DNA of 64,000 bases from Ifrita kowaldi (Eukaryota > Chordata > Aves > Passeriformes > Cinclosomatidae), in contig VZRS01008243.1 of NCBI GenBank assembly GCA_013398055.1, forward strand, positions 186,001-250,000, written 5' to 3'. Within the stretch, counting starts at the first letter, position 1, and each line of letters starts with the position of its first letter. Positions 41,351 through 52,941 of this stretch are shown here, one piece after another. A model generated the notes under the pieces. The model worked only from the letters and a program-made list of their open reading frames with translations, searched no databases and had not been told where the DNA came from. Both the position numbers and the translations under genes were made by a program.

Positions 41351-44300
41351 TAATAATTCTTGTGCTAACTCTGCTCCTTTCTTGCAGTGGGAGTTGTTTG
41401 TCCTTCCATTCTGTCAGAAGAAATGCTCTCCAGATCTAGGTGGATACTGAAATATATGGGCCAGGCTGGGTGTCTCCTTACTCCCTGGAGCCAATCTGTG
41501 TTGTCTATTCCCAACCATATATCTCCTATACAAAAGTCCCTAGAATATGTACTCAGACAAAGAAACATCAGAGGTCTTATGCTGAAAGTAGCTTCCATAT
41601 GAAGCTAAGTGACTTTACTACCGAAAGGAACCCTTACAGGTATATTTGAATAAATCCATTTGATGCATATTCACAGAATATTTCTTTTAAATGATAACAG
41701 CCTCCCAAGTTCCTTTTCAGAAACTGAAACACAACTTATGTCCTGAATCCAGGACACAGGTTCATGCATGAAAATGCAACAGTTTCTGAGTAGAAACAGC
41801 TGGTACAAAATAGCCAACACACAATAAAGATTTCTGCTATAAAGCTTCCTTCATCCAGAGGCTGCAGGATTATTGGTTAGGATGATATCGATTTCTTCCT
41901 TTCCAAGGAAGGCAGTTATCTCAAATAAGCGACTGAGGAATTATAAACAGAAGGAAAATAAAGGTAATGTAAATATTTTAAAACAAGAAAGTTCCTAAGT
42001 GTCACGTTTTTGCACATCAGTACCCCCTAAGCCTCAGAGTCCTATCCGCTTTCTGATAAAACCAAGATTTTTGCCTCAGTTAGCACCGCAAAGGGCTCCC
42101 AGAGTGGAATGAATTCTGCTGTGTTGAATTGAAGGCTCTTTATTACTGGTGGTAATGTAAAAGGCACAAAAAGCAGCTCAATTCCTAGATCCCAAGAGCA
42201 GTTAGGAGTGCAAGCAACTACAAAAATCATCCTCTGGATTGTAAACTGCACAATTTTGATAAGAAAGTCATTAGCAGTGAATGGAGAGGGCCCTTTACAA
42301 TGACATTGTTATACAGCTGCTTCAGAAGCAGATTTTAAGGTCAAAAAGTACTTCACATCTTCCTGAAGTGTAGACAAAATGCCATGTTTCAGGAAATCTG
42401 GTACAATTTCCTTTACTCTGAAGCTTCATGATTTCCCTTTCAGTTTCCAGGAGGTATTTCTTTTTTATGGGGCACTGACACTTTATTCCTGTGCGTACAT
42501 CATTTGTGCTGCTGTTCCTTTCTCCTGCTGTAGTCTGGGCTCCTTTTTTCTAATTTTTTCTATAGATAATATGTGCAAATACATATATACATATATATAT
42601 ATACACACATATATGTATATATGCAATTTGCATTACTTTATTTCTTTTCAATCACATTTTCTTCAATGTCTTCTTATTTTACACTTTACTTTTATGCTTC
42701 CTCTTCTGCCTCATTTCACCTAAGTGAACAATGTGCAGTGTCTTTAAAACTCAGGAATTCAAATACAATTATGAAGTATGAAAATCAGTAATGGACACAA
42801 AGAATGAGAGAAGATCAATGTTTATCTCAAAGGTAATGATTTGTGCTACAAAGAACACTAAATAGACCTGGAAAACAGTTTATACTATTTATAAAAATTT
42901 TGTAACTAACTCAGCAAGAAACCTCATCATTAGACAGCTAATAACAAATGTTTTCACTGTAACACTTCTCACTCTAATCCAATGAACATCCAAAAGGGGA
43001 AAAAAAAAAGAAAATCTAAAAAATACCCAGTTAGAAGGCAAAATAATGCTAATACAAGTGAGAGGGGCTGGCAAAACAGCAGCAGAAAGAGGAATGGAAT
43101 GTTCAACATAATCTTAGGGTCCTTGCAGTATGTAATGTAGTCTGAGGGTAAACAGAACCTTAAAGAAATGGAGCCACAGCAAGGCAGTTCAGGTGCAGCT
43201 CCTGTGAGAAAAGTACACCGAGCAAGCAGCAAAGGAGATGTAATGGTCCAAGCTTGTTACACATGGCAAGAAAAAAGACAGGTCTGACTACAGAGGCAGA
43301 CTACTGGTCTAGAACCTAGTTCCCATCCAGCTACCAACTTGCCAAAATGGAGATGAGTCCCTGAGGCGACATTGTCCTTCCCTGCCTGTGCGCCAGTCCC
43401 AGAACTTCTTTCTCCTCACCTCATCAGAAGATACCATACATGCCTTGGGCATCCCAGCCTGAAGAATACTGGGGTGTGTGCCTCAGAGAAATGGGATGAA
43501 TGACCAGTGTTGAGCTAGGTAACAGCCACTATATGTGGTAGACTTCCCTAAGAGGGCAGCATGATGCAAATCCAGGCAGTCTGCTAAGAACAGAACTATT
43601 CAAGGTACTTCTGCTAAAAAAAGTTAGTTCCCCAGTACCTATGCTGGATTTTTTTTCCCCTAATTTTTGGGTGATATATGTAAAATCGGATACACAAATA
43701 AAACCACAGTAATTGGGATTTCCAAAACTGTCCAACTCAACATGGCACTAGACATGTGAAAAGAGGCATCTAATTTGCATGTGACACTATGTTTACCCCC
43801 CATCTTCATTAAAGACCTTTTTAAGAACCACTTCGTATCAAAATATATCCCTAAAAGTCTGAAAACAAGTCAAAGTGCTGCCATATATAGTAACTTTGTG
43901 CTGTGCTGAGCACACTAACCAGAGGTACACTGAGCACTTGAAAGTCTGTTTGACCAGGCACATTCAGCCAGATTGGTCTGGTAGCAGAACTGGGGCTTTT
44001 GCCACATTATCTGTCTAAAAAGGCAGAAACCACCAAACTGGGATATGGTAAAAAGACAAATGTTTCCAAACTCTCAGTTGTTTCCTTTAATATAGCAGGC
44101 AGGATGCCAAACTTAGTTCTACACAAACCTCAAACAACAGGATTCAGCTTATGATTTTTTGTTGATTGGATGACTAGTGGGTTCATTAAAAACACATATC
44201 CAGTAACACACAAATTTTCACAATAGGAATCATAGCTGTAGCTGATTCTACTGGAAATTAAAAATTGGCAGTAGTCTGCATCTCACATGCCAGTTAGGAC

Positions 44301-45298
44301 ATTCACACACAATTAAAGCTGTGTTATTTATACAGCTATAATTATCAATTTATCTATATTTCAATCTTAAATTCTGAATTAGATTAGCATATCACAGCTC
44401 TGTGTGTCTTAAAGAGAGTTTTCCATGTAGAAATTTCCAGTTGCACTTCCCCAGGAGGCACATTAATCACATACATAGGAAAATTTTACACAAAATTCAG
44501 CTTTAGGATCCTAATGTCAACATTCTAATTTGTTCTCCTCCTGGCTCAATAACATGCCTTAAGATTACGATTTGCTGTTTTGCACATGCAGAACTGGAGG
44601 GAAGGAGAGAACCAAAATCTGGCCAGCCTGGATAGAAGCTGAGCAGATTGGGCCACCATTGTTTCTTTCCCCTCCTTCTGGAAGGTGGTCACCATTGCAG
44701 AGGCTGGAATAAGCCCAACACAAGTCAGTGGACACAGCTGCTCACCCATAATGTTGTGAGACATTGCTGTCTGTCTCTGTCTCTGTCCCATTGAAGCATC
44801 TGGAGGAACATGCTGGTGGTACCTAAACGCTCAGCCTGCTCTTGGCTGATTTCTGCTGTCATTATAAGTGGGCATCACAGCAACAGGCAAGTGAATGGTC
44901 CTTTGTCTCGACTAGAAATAGAAATGCTGTCAATAGTTGTGACAGCTGCAGGAGAGTTGCAGCCAGGTACAGCATTTTTTGACTTCAGCTGACTTCAATA
45001 ATAAAAATAATGATTTTATGTTAACTATATTGTCAGCCTTGGCTCAGAATTTTTTCTCCATGGTCAGATTTACAAAGCAGTGAAGAGAAGAGGCAGGATA
45101 CTACTGTCACCCAGATGCATGGGAGAGGCACAGGTTCCCAGTGTCTCCATGGGAGGGGGAGGGGATGCCAAAAAATTGCTCTAACCATTTGGCTCCCTGT
45201 ACAAATGCTGGAGATTAAACTCTTCAAGTAAGCACAGTTAAACTTTCTGTTCAATGTGAAAAATAAGAAATATGATCTTTCTTCATTTGAAAAAAAAA
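41351..45298. repeat. Copy 2 of the 3.94-kb near-identical duplicated segment
   Basis: It begins immediately after the N gap with TAATAATTCTTGTGC, as at 37228, and runs to the nine-A tract at 45290-45298. Beyond that it continues into unique sequence (CAAAACGCAC), so copy 2 rather than copy 1 is joined to the downstream DNA. Every small open frame of copy 1 reappears here nearly unchanged. No gene is recognised. Confidence 0.95.
42577..42624. repeat. TA/TACA microsatellite (copy 2)
   Basis: The counterpart of the repeat at 38455-38499 with one extra TA unit. Confidence 0.85.
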
Positions 45299-47361
45299 CA
45301 AAACGCACTTTGGTTCAGACATACCCAGTTATTACATTCCTTTTTCTGGCTTGTAGGAGAAGCAAAGCCAAAAATCAAGAAGCTGCACATTAGCTTTGAA
45401 AATACCTTTGACAGGTAATTGGTGTGTAACACTGCCAGTGCCATGAGCAATAGCAGCAGACTGCAGCTTATCAGCATTTGAAAAGGGATTTCTGGAAGTA
45501 CAATGAACAGCAACCCATCACTGGCACACAGATTCCTGTTTGCTCCTGTACCTCCTTGTGAATTTTTAATACTCTGTAACTGAAGTAATGGAGGTTGTCA
45601 TTTTCCAGGATCCCTTAGTCCCAAGAACTCCAACTTAAACCCTTGCTTGTTATATTTATTCAGAGCAGTTAGTTCCCAAATATTTAAGATTTGAAACAGA
45701 CCACAGGACAAACATTTTCATTACTACTATTTCATTATTAAGTATCTTTCATGTGTATTAGAGAAGACCTTCTTGATTAATTTAAGAATATACAAAACTA
45801 AAATATTTGCATATCTGAAACCCTTTCTTTTGCTGCTATTAGAAAAGAAAGAAATTGAAAGGAAAAAGAAAGCCATATATTGATTGAGTATAGGTCAACT
45901 AGACAGCATATCTGCACTGTGTTTACTTTTCACAGAAACCTTCTCTGTCTCTTTAGTAGCCTTTCAGTGTACAAAGAGTGAGGCTAGCTGTGAGCCTGAG
46001 CTGCAAAATCACACCAGCACTAGTGCCTTCAACTTCAAAGTTTAGTTACTGTCAACAAATTTTTTGGCAAGCCCACTGAACTTGTTTGCATGTGTGTGCT
46101 GCTGCTTTTCATCTGCCTCCAGAAGCCAGGCTTGGTTGGAAAAGGTGCTGGGTAAAAGCTGTACAATGAATTAAGCTTTGAAACAAGGAGGGGAGCAGGA
46201 GGGGGAGGGTGGTGCTGGGGAGTGCATGGGAGAGCAGGTACAGAGATAATACTGATACATTAATCTTAACAAATTTCAGTATTAGATGAAGGCAATTTTC
46301 TATATCTTTGTCACATGGCTAAGAAGAGAAGAGGAAAAACATTGCAGAAGACACAATCTGACAGACTGGTGCATTTGAACTTAATTTTTTGCCTCCAGAT
46401 TTTTCTCACCCACGCTCCACTTTCTTTTCCTACTGCTGTAATCATGTATTTGTTGTCATTCAGATGTCTAACATGGGAGACATCCAGATGTACTTCTCTT
46501 CCCCGTACTTACTTAATCATTCCAGTCTCATCAATGTCATAGACTTTGTGTGTGTGCGCTGTGTTGATGAAAGTCACACATACACCTTTGTAAAACTGCA
46601 AAAGACACAGTCTAATGAAGCATCCAGGAAAAGAAAGAGTATTTTCTGGCAGAGACCTCAAAAGCAGCAAAGTTGCACTTCACTCACTACTAGATTATCA
46701 AAAAGTCTAAGCAAATTCTATCCAGACCCCAAGCCCAGCAAAAAAGCCCCCATAGATGGAATGATTTTAAAAGCAAGAAGCCAGAGAATATTAAAAAAAA
46801 AAAGACTGATAATGTGCATGCATTAGATTGTCTTGTTAAGAAAAAACGTATCTGAATGTAGTTTATTAGAATCAACTTTCTATGTTAAATTACTCTAGTA
46901 GATTTTTTCATTCTATCAGATTATATAAATAGTGTGAATTTTTATTAGATTTATGGATAAACAAAAATACATTTTTAGCTATAAATATTAAAACAAACCT
47001 TATCAGTAACTGTTTTTTATGATCAGTTTAAAATTTTAAAGTTGGTATTCACTGGGAAGACAAGTGATTAAAATTATACTATACAGGGGATCCATCATGC
47101 AACAATAATGAGGACATGTTTGCAGAAGAAATTAGTATATCAAAGGCACAGCTAGTACTTTCAGTAGGATAAGAATCACCCTCTAAGGAATGCAATTGCA
47201 GGAGCATCATTTGTTTTGTGTAGCTACACCATAACAAAGTCTGTTTAATCACCTACCTGACACTTTCATTTGCACATGAGAATCCACCAGCAGCATGCAG
47301 CAGGAGTCAATCAGTAAAGGAATCCCAATTGCCAAGAACTTACATGTTTTTTTCTTTGCAG
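45299..47361. other. AT-rich unique DNA without recognisable gene
   Basis: A plus-strand frame of about 145 codons at 46389-46826 is the longest here. It has no splice or start context that convinces me and no recognisable domain. A G-rich patch near 46190-46240 (GGGGAGCAGGAGGGGGAGGGTGG) is notable only for composition. Confidence 0.5.
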
Positions 47362-47480
47362 ACATGCGCTTATGTTTTTATCTTAATGGCTTAAGGCTTG
47401 AATCCGGACAATCTTATTCACATGCACCAATACTTCACTCTTCAAGCAGACCCTCAATAATCAGTAGAACTGCTCTGAAA
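47362..47480 (+). CDS. Candidate coding exon on plus strand, product unknown
   Basis: A textbook acceptor (TGTTTTTTTCTTTGCAG) is followed 119 bases later by a textbook donor (GAAA then GTAAGT). One frame is open throughout: two bases then 39 codons, phase 1 in and phase 0 out. The peptide starts MRLCFYLNGLRLESG and its second half is serine-rich (HSSSRPSIISRTALK). It has two CpG. I do not recognise the protein, and no partner exon with matching phase is evident. It could equally be a non-coding RNA exon or a chance pair of splice motifs. Confidence 0.33.
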
Positions 47481-50089
47481 GTAAGTTGCTCTACTACATT
47501 TGGTTTATGGCATTCCTACCACACAGCTGTATAATTTGGTAAATATTTTAGGAACATAATCATGGGCAGTTATGAGTTGGCAGAGGTTCGCTAATTCACT
47601 AAGTTGACTTCAACAAAACTTCAATTTACATCAGCTGAGAAGCAGAGCAAGAGTATGTAACTAAGTGTATAGAGCAATTGAAGAAAAAGCCTTTACCTGT
47701 GTCTTACACAGAGAGCATGTGGTTTGCATTTAGCCCAGCATCCTATGGCATTAGGCATGCAAGCAGATCACTGCACCAGTCCAAAGAAATGCTATGACTT
47801 TTCAATGACCAAAGTCAGCTTGTGCCAGACAAAGATAAGCAGTGAAACTCGGAAGCTAACTTTGTAATGTTCTTGTCTTCCAGCAACATTCCAGAATTAG
47901 TGATTTTGGCATTCTGAATGAAAAGAAATATGAATGAAACTGCAAGAGGGCAAAGACACAGAAGGTGTCCCTCACTTGGCATTATGTCACAGAAAGATTT
48001 GTCTGATAGAAAGGACCAAAGAATTATTTAATATTTATATTTTCTCTAGAAACCTCTTTTTTTCTTGATGGTCATTTTATCTCATTATCAAAAAAAAACT
48101 GACCATAAGTTTGTGGTTTAATATAGTTGCTGAGAAACTGTTTTCTTTCATTCCACATATGCACAAGCAAACACACAGAGAGAGTAGATTACAAAGGCAT
48201 TTTCAGCACTGTGACACATTTTAGAATTGTGAAATAGAAAAGTGGTCTTTTTCTCCAGTTAATAAAACCTTCTTTACAAGATCTGCAGCTCTCTCCCATG
48301 CCTTGACAGTGTATAGACAGTGTATATGCAGTGGTGAACAGTAGTCTGCTATTTTACTGTTTGCTTCATTATTATAACAGAATATTATGCTTTTATATGT
48401 CATCGTGCTGGCAATTAATATTTCTATCAGCCATGCATGATGCTTATTTCTTTTGCTTAGCATTAAAATCAGATTTAATTAACTCGTTTTTACTGAGATT
48501 TGACTTTACTGCACATTAGCCACTGTTATATTGTAAACACGTAAATCATTATGAAAGGATTTGTTTTTGCTATGGAGTATACTACTCGCTTTATATTCCA
48601 GAATGCCTGCTGATTTAGTCTTTGAGTCGAATGTGAAAATTTTACTTAATAGTCCCAAAAGCAGCTTGAGGGATCTGAATCCATAATAAAAAAATAACTG
48701 TCAAACTGTCAGGTTTTCCGTTATCTGGTTTTTTGAGTCACATGGTATAAAAACCCAAAAAACGCTGGATACGGCTAACAGGAAAATTTTCCAAGCATGG
48801 GTATTTAACAGATTGGTGCAGCCCATCTCACATATCTCTGCCCCAAGGAGCCCAGATGGGTGCAGGAGAGTGTGAAGTCTGGGGACAATTTCTAAGTTAC
48901 TGAGAGAAAAAGTGGGACAGGACTTTTGGAGGCCACATTGCCACACAGCAAAATTTTCTAAAAGCCTTTGCAAAACTCTCCTTCCAGAAATTTTACATGC
49001 TCTTCTAGCTGTATCTCTGCAAAATCTACCTTTGTCTTCTTTAGAGGGGACTGTGAATTAAACTATGGTGGGAACAGCATATCAGTAACTCCAGCACTGA
49101 TCTAAGAAGTGATGTAAACTCTCAGTTTGCAAAATCACAAGCTCACAACTGCCCTTTATCAAGTTGATGTCTATTGTCATTATCAGTGTATGAATCAAAC
49201 CTGGTAACAACACATATAAATTGGCTGAAATAAAGTATAACTTCAATAAAAAGGAAAAGAGGAAGTTATTGTTTTCTAGGAGCTTTTTTTCATATTCCCA
49301 GTAGGATTTTTTGTTTCGCATCTCACATACACAAGACTGGAACTGGTTGCTAAAAGAAACTCTTTTATCATTAATATTTTATTGATTTTTTTTTTCCCCT
49401 GCAAGATCTACGTGAGTGTTCTCACTTTTGCCTGTTAGCTTTTTCTTTTTGGTTGGCTTTTTGTTTTTGCAAATTCTCTGCACATTGCTGTTTTACTGAC
49501 AATATAACTTTTCAGTGGGTGTGCTTACTTAATTACCTTGACTAAGTTATTCCTTCCATTTCGTCAGATGTCTATGCAATTTATGTGTGCTTTAAATTAT
49601 TAACAAAATAGTAATAATACAACACAAATATTAGTGCCCGTAGATTTTCTTCTCTTTGGAAAATAATAATTCTGTTCAAGCTATCTAATGTATCTAAATC
49701 ACAGACCCCTGGAACTATCCACCAAAAAAGTTGTAGATCAACCTATAGCTAGAGGTCTCCTGTGTGAAAACCCTAGATGTACCTGCATGCCAAAGCTCGG
49801 AATACCATTAATTCTGTCTCATTTTAGAGTTAATGGAGAATGACATTCACACAAGAGTTAAGGGTAGACTGCATCCTCTGCTGGGCTTGACCAATTTGAC
49901 TGCTACTCATATTTTGATTCTTTTTTAAAGTTTACTCATATTTTATAGGATGGATCTGTATGGGGTTTGCTGTTATGCTACAAACATTACACTTACCAGC
50001 TTTTCATATTTTAAAGGCTGATTGATCAATACAAAGCATTACAGCTTCTTGCCCTAATGCACAAACCACTGCACCAGCGTCAGTGCTGA
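47481..50089. other. AT-rich unique DNA without recognisable gene
   Basis: Only short chance open frames. A very strong acceptor-like tract (poly-T, CCCCTGCAAG) near 49385-49406 is followed six bases later by GTGAGT, leaving no room for an exon. Confidence 0.5.
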
Positions 50090-50250
50090 TAGATGTTTAT
50101 CTATGCTTTTCTAAAAACCTCCAGGCATGGTGATCCCTTACTGTCACCAGGGACTCTAATCCATTTGTTCTTCTAAATGTTGAGAGTTTTATTCTAATAT
50201 CTAACCTGAATCCTGAATCCTGCTTGCTGAAATCCAGTTATCTTCTATTT
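50090..50250 (-). mobile_element. Old CR1 LINE 3' UTR scrap (reverse orientation)
   Basis: The plus strand carries the reverse complement of CR1 3' UTR blocks in order: AAAACCTCCAGGCATGGTGA (CR1 ACCTCCAGGGATGGTGA), a decayed middle, then TTCTAATATCTAACCTGAATC (CR1 TTCCTAATATCCAACCTGAA). Divergence is high and both ends are indistinct, so this is an ancient fragment with no coding content. Confidence 0.6.
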
Positions 50251-50876
50251 ATCTGTCAGTTTATTTATTTGTCATTTGGGGTCTGTCTGATAGAGCTGAT
50301 ATGCAAATTATCTAAGTATTCCCTCCCTTCTCCATTCAAGGGGATGACATTTTCCCTGTCCTCACTTTTTACTAATGTCACAAACCATTTGACTATAGTT
50401 GGTCTTTTTATAGAAAATTATGGGGAAACATTTAAATGTTTAGCTTTTCAGCATCATCTCACAGTAGGAACATAAGGAACAACATACTGAGCAGACCACA
50501 GCAGTTGTGTGTCTACAAGTGGCCAACTGCAGACGCTTAGGAAAATGGTAAAGCAAGTAGAAATCATATTTTTCTTAATATTGCTCCCTCTACCTCTAAA
50601 AAAACACTCAGAAACATGCAGTGTCAAAAACTATATCTCTGCCTTTTTGTTTAATGGTGTTTTCTGGATTATATTTCAAGCCATTATCCTAGGACAATGA
50701 GTTTCAGGATTTATATATACACTGTAAAAAAAATATTTCTTTTCCATCTAACCGTATTTGTGCCCCAGTTGGTGTATAATAGAAAAAGTAATTTTAAATT
50801 GACCTTCCTAGTACATTCATAGGTTCATATATTTCTACCTCCCACCCCTCATTCATCTCCCAGTTTCTCTCCCCAG

Positions 50877-51052
50877 AGGTGGCAAGTGAGCCTGGCTGTA
50901 CGCCCAGCAGAGATGAGCAGAGGAAAACCCCTGGCCATGGGCCCACAGTGCCCAGCACAAAGTCCCTGAGGCACAGGGAAGCCCCAGGGGAGTCTCTCCC
51001 ATCCTTGTCTCAAGATGCAGCTGTTTTCAGAAAGAGAAATGCAGCAAATTAA
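50877..51052 (+). CDS. Candidate terminal exon in a GC-rich patch, product unknown
   Basis: A long pyrimidine tract (CTACCTCCCACCCCTCATTC through TTTCTCTCCCCAG) ends at 50876. The following frame (two bases, then 57 codons) runs from 50879 to a TAA at 51050. The peptide is hydrophilic and proline/serine/arginine-rich (for example EPGCTPSRDEQRKTPGHG), resembling a disordered region. The first 130 bases are clearly GC-richer than the flanks. I see no AATAAA close downstream. It may instead be a small GC-rich repeat remnant, and I cannot name a gene. Confidence 0.28.
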
Positions 51053-52378
51053 CTTGGTCTATTTATTGGAGAAAGGATTTTAGTAGGTAGGTTATTAAAA
51101 ATCAACTTTTTTTTAACAGTATCATAACACCTTTTTGTAAATGTAAACCCTCACCAGTTTCAAAGCTTTCATAAATATTGAAAGTTGTGATCCTTATTTC
51201 TGATTCCTACCTTCTCCTTGCAAAAATACATGCAGATTTCATAGAACTGGCAATGTAATTGCTTAAGTAAAATTAACTCGTTTTCAAGATTCCCACTGCA
51301 GCACAAGGACCAAAATAACATGATTGCTTTCATGAGCTAATAAGAAATAGCTAAATCTTCATCAGTGCCATATATTCTCAGCTAGTAGTTCCTTAGCAAC
51401 TAAAAAAATATTCCCTGCAGAAAAAACCAAAAATTTGAAAACTATATGTTTAGCTGGTATTTGCCTGAGGTGCAAAACATAAATCAAATTTTCCGGGACT
51501 TTGACATTTTTATGTATTTATGCTATATTGAACCAACAGCTTAACCCAGGTTTAGTTGTTTTTCACAATACATTTTATGAATAATGCAGTATGTGAAACC
51601 TTTTTTTGAAAAGGGAATACTGCCCAGGGTTAGCACAGCGAATTGGCGTTTCATGGTAATTTACTGAGATAATGTACCGCTAGAGTCAACATTTCCAGTG
51701 ACAAAAAATAGATATAATTACATATCAATGTTTTAATATCATCATAATTAGAAAATGATGAAGAATACTCATAATTTTGAAAAGTAAGATGTTTCTAGTA
51801 CAGCCGGACTATGTTACAATTTCCCAACAACTGAAAAATCATACCCTATAAATATGGTGCATGGGACAATAGTTCTTCCTTTTCCTTAACCAGCTCCTCT
51901 CTCCATGTGCAGCAGGACAGAGCTATTTGCCCAGCACCTGTTTCAAAAGTCTTTCCGCAGAAGAATGAGTTGGTGGATTTAAAATCACATCAAGTGGGGG
52001 AAAAAGGGTCTGATATGTTGCAGCATCAGTTCTTTAGGTTCCATATTGCCTGGTATTTCTAGGTACTCTCAGTTGCACCAGGGCTTTAGGGATCACGCAA
52101 CAAAACCAGAAAGCCATACTCTGCCTTCTTGAAGGATCCAGACGTATTTGCCCTTCCTCAAGTAGACACAGAAGGGATAATTCACAGATGCATCTCTGCG
52201 CATGCTGTGTGCAATATGTTTTTCAAAATCTTTCTATAAAAGCTGTAAAAAAAGTCTGCAAGTTTTTTAGGCATTATAAAGGCAAATATTTAACTGAAAC
52301 TAATTATGACTAATAAAAAATTTCTACCAGCAAGAATTACTGAAAAAGCAAAAATTATTTAAATTTCATTTCCATTAC
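51053..52378. other. AT-rich unique DNA without recognisable gene
   Basis: Nothing recognised. The 51.5-51.8 kb part is rich in TAAT-like motifs, which may reflect base composition only. Confidence 0.5.
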
Positions 52379-52639
52379 CTTTTTTAGGCTGTTTCACCTT
52401 CATCTTTCTTTGAAATTTGCACACTAAAATCATATTACATGGCCATTGTTTTTTCAAAGTACCACTATGTGTCAGTGTCATTTTCTTCAAATTGAGTACA
52501 TCTTTAGAGATTTTTCTCTTTAATCTTGAGACAGCCACAATATTTGCTCTTTTGTCAACAGTAAAAAAACTCCCATCATTCAGCTTTACTACCACAAAGG
52601 TATATCGGGCCTTCTGTTTGAACACTCTGGACTTGATTG
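52379..52639 (-). CDS. Candidate coding exon, lysine-rich, product unknown
   Basis: On the minus strand an acceptor (CTCAATCTGCCTCATTTCCTGTTAG, with a plausible branch site) opens a 261-bp segment closed by a donor (AAAAAAG then GTAATG). The open frame has two bases, 86 codons and one base (phase 1 to phase 1). The peptide is basic, with KARYTFVVVKLNDGSFF near the start and QRKMKVKQPKK at the end, and two cysteines between. It looks protein-like, but I cannot assign a family. A second compatible segment lies 215 bp upstream on the same strand. Against it: open frames this long occur by chance in AT-rich DNA, and the donor is not optimal. Confidence 0.36.
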
Positions 52640-52854
52640 CTAACAGGAAATGAGGCAGATTGAGATGCTCCTTTACTTGCTCCTTTTATACTACCAAAGC
52701 TGCTAGATGAACTGATAGCAGTTTTCCCACCACTGTGAATCAGCTTTAATATGTTGTGCTGTGATTTAATTGTTTGGCAGTGTAACTCATTTGAAATGGG
52801 ATTTCTTTTTTATTAACATTAAGACATGCTTGGTGCTGAAAAGGCTGCTAACAC

Positions 52855-52941
52855 CTTGCTTGCCTTTAGATGTTTCCAGATTGGTATTGCAATTTTCTTT
52901 TGACTGCGCATATTTAACTTCCATTAAAATTAATTGAAAGG
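52855..52941 (-). CDS. Candidate small exon upstream of 52379-52639
   Basis: The acceptor TATGTTTTTGCTCACTGTGCAG on the minus strand is followed by an 87-bp open segment and a donor (GCAAG then GTGTTA). It carries phase 1 at both ends, so it can join the next candidate exon in frame (29 codons, including MEVKYAQSKENCN). The implied intron of 215 bp is short but acceptable for a bird gene. The donor is weak, and the exon stands or falls with its neighbour. Confidence 0.25.

Noticed and set aside
41128..41439. Open frames running through the 180-N gap
   Set aside because: Undetermined bases are not coding evidence.
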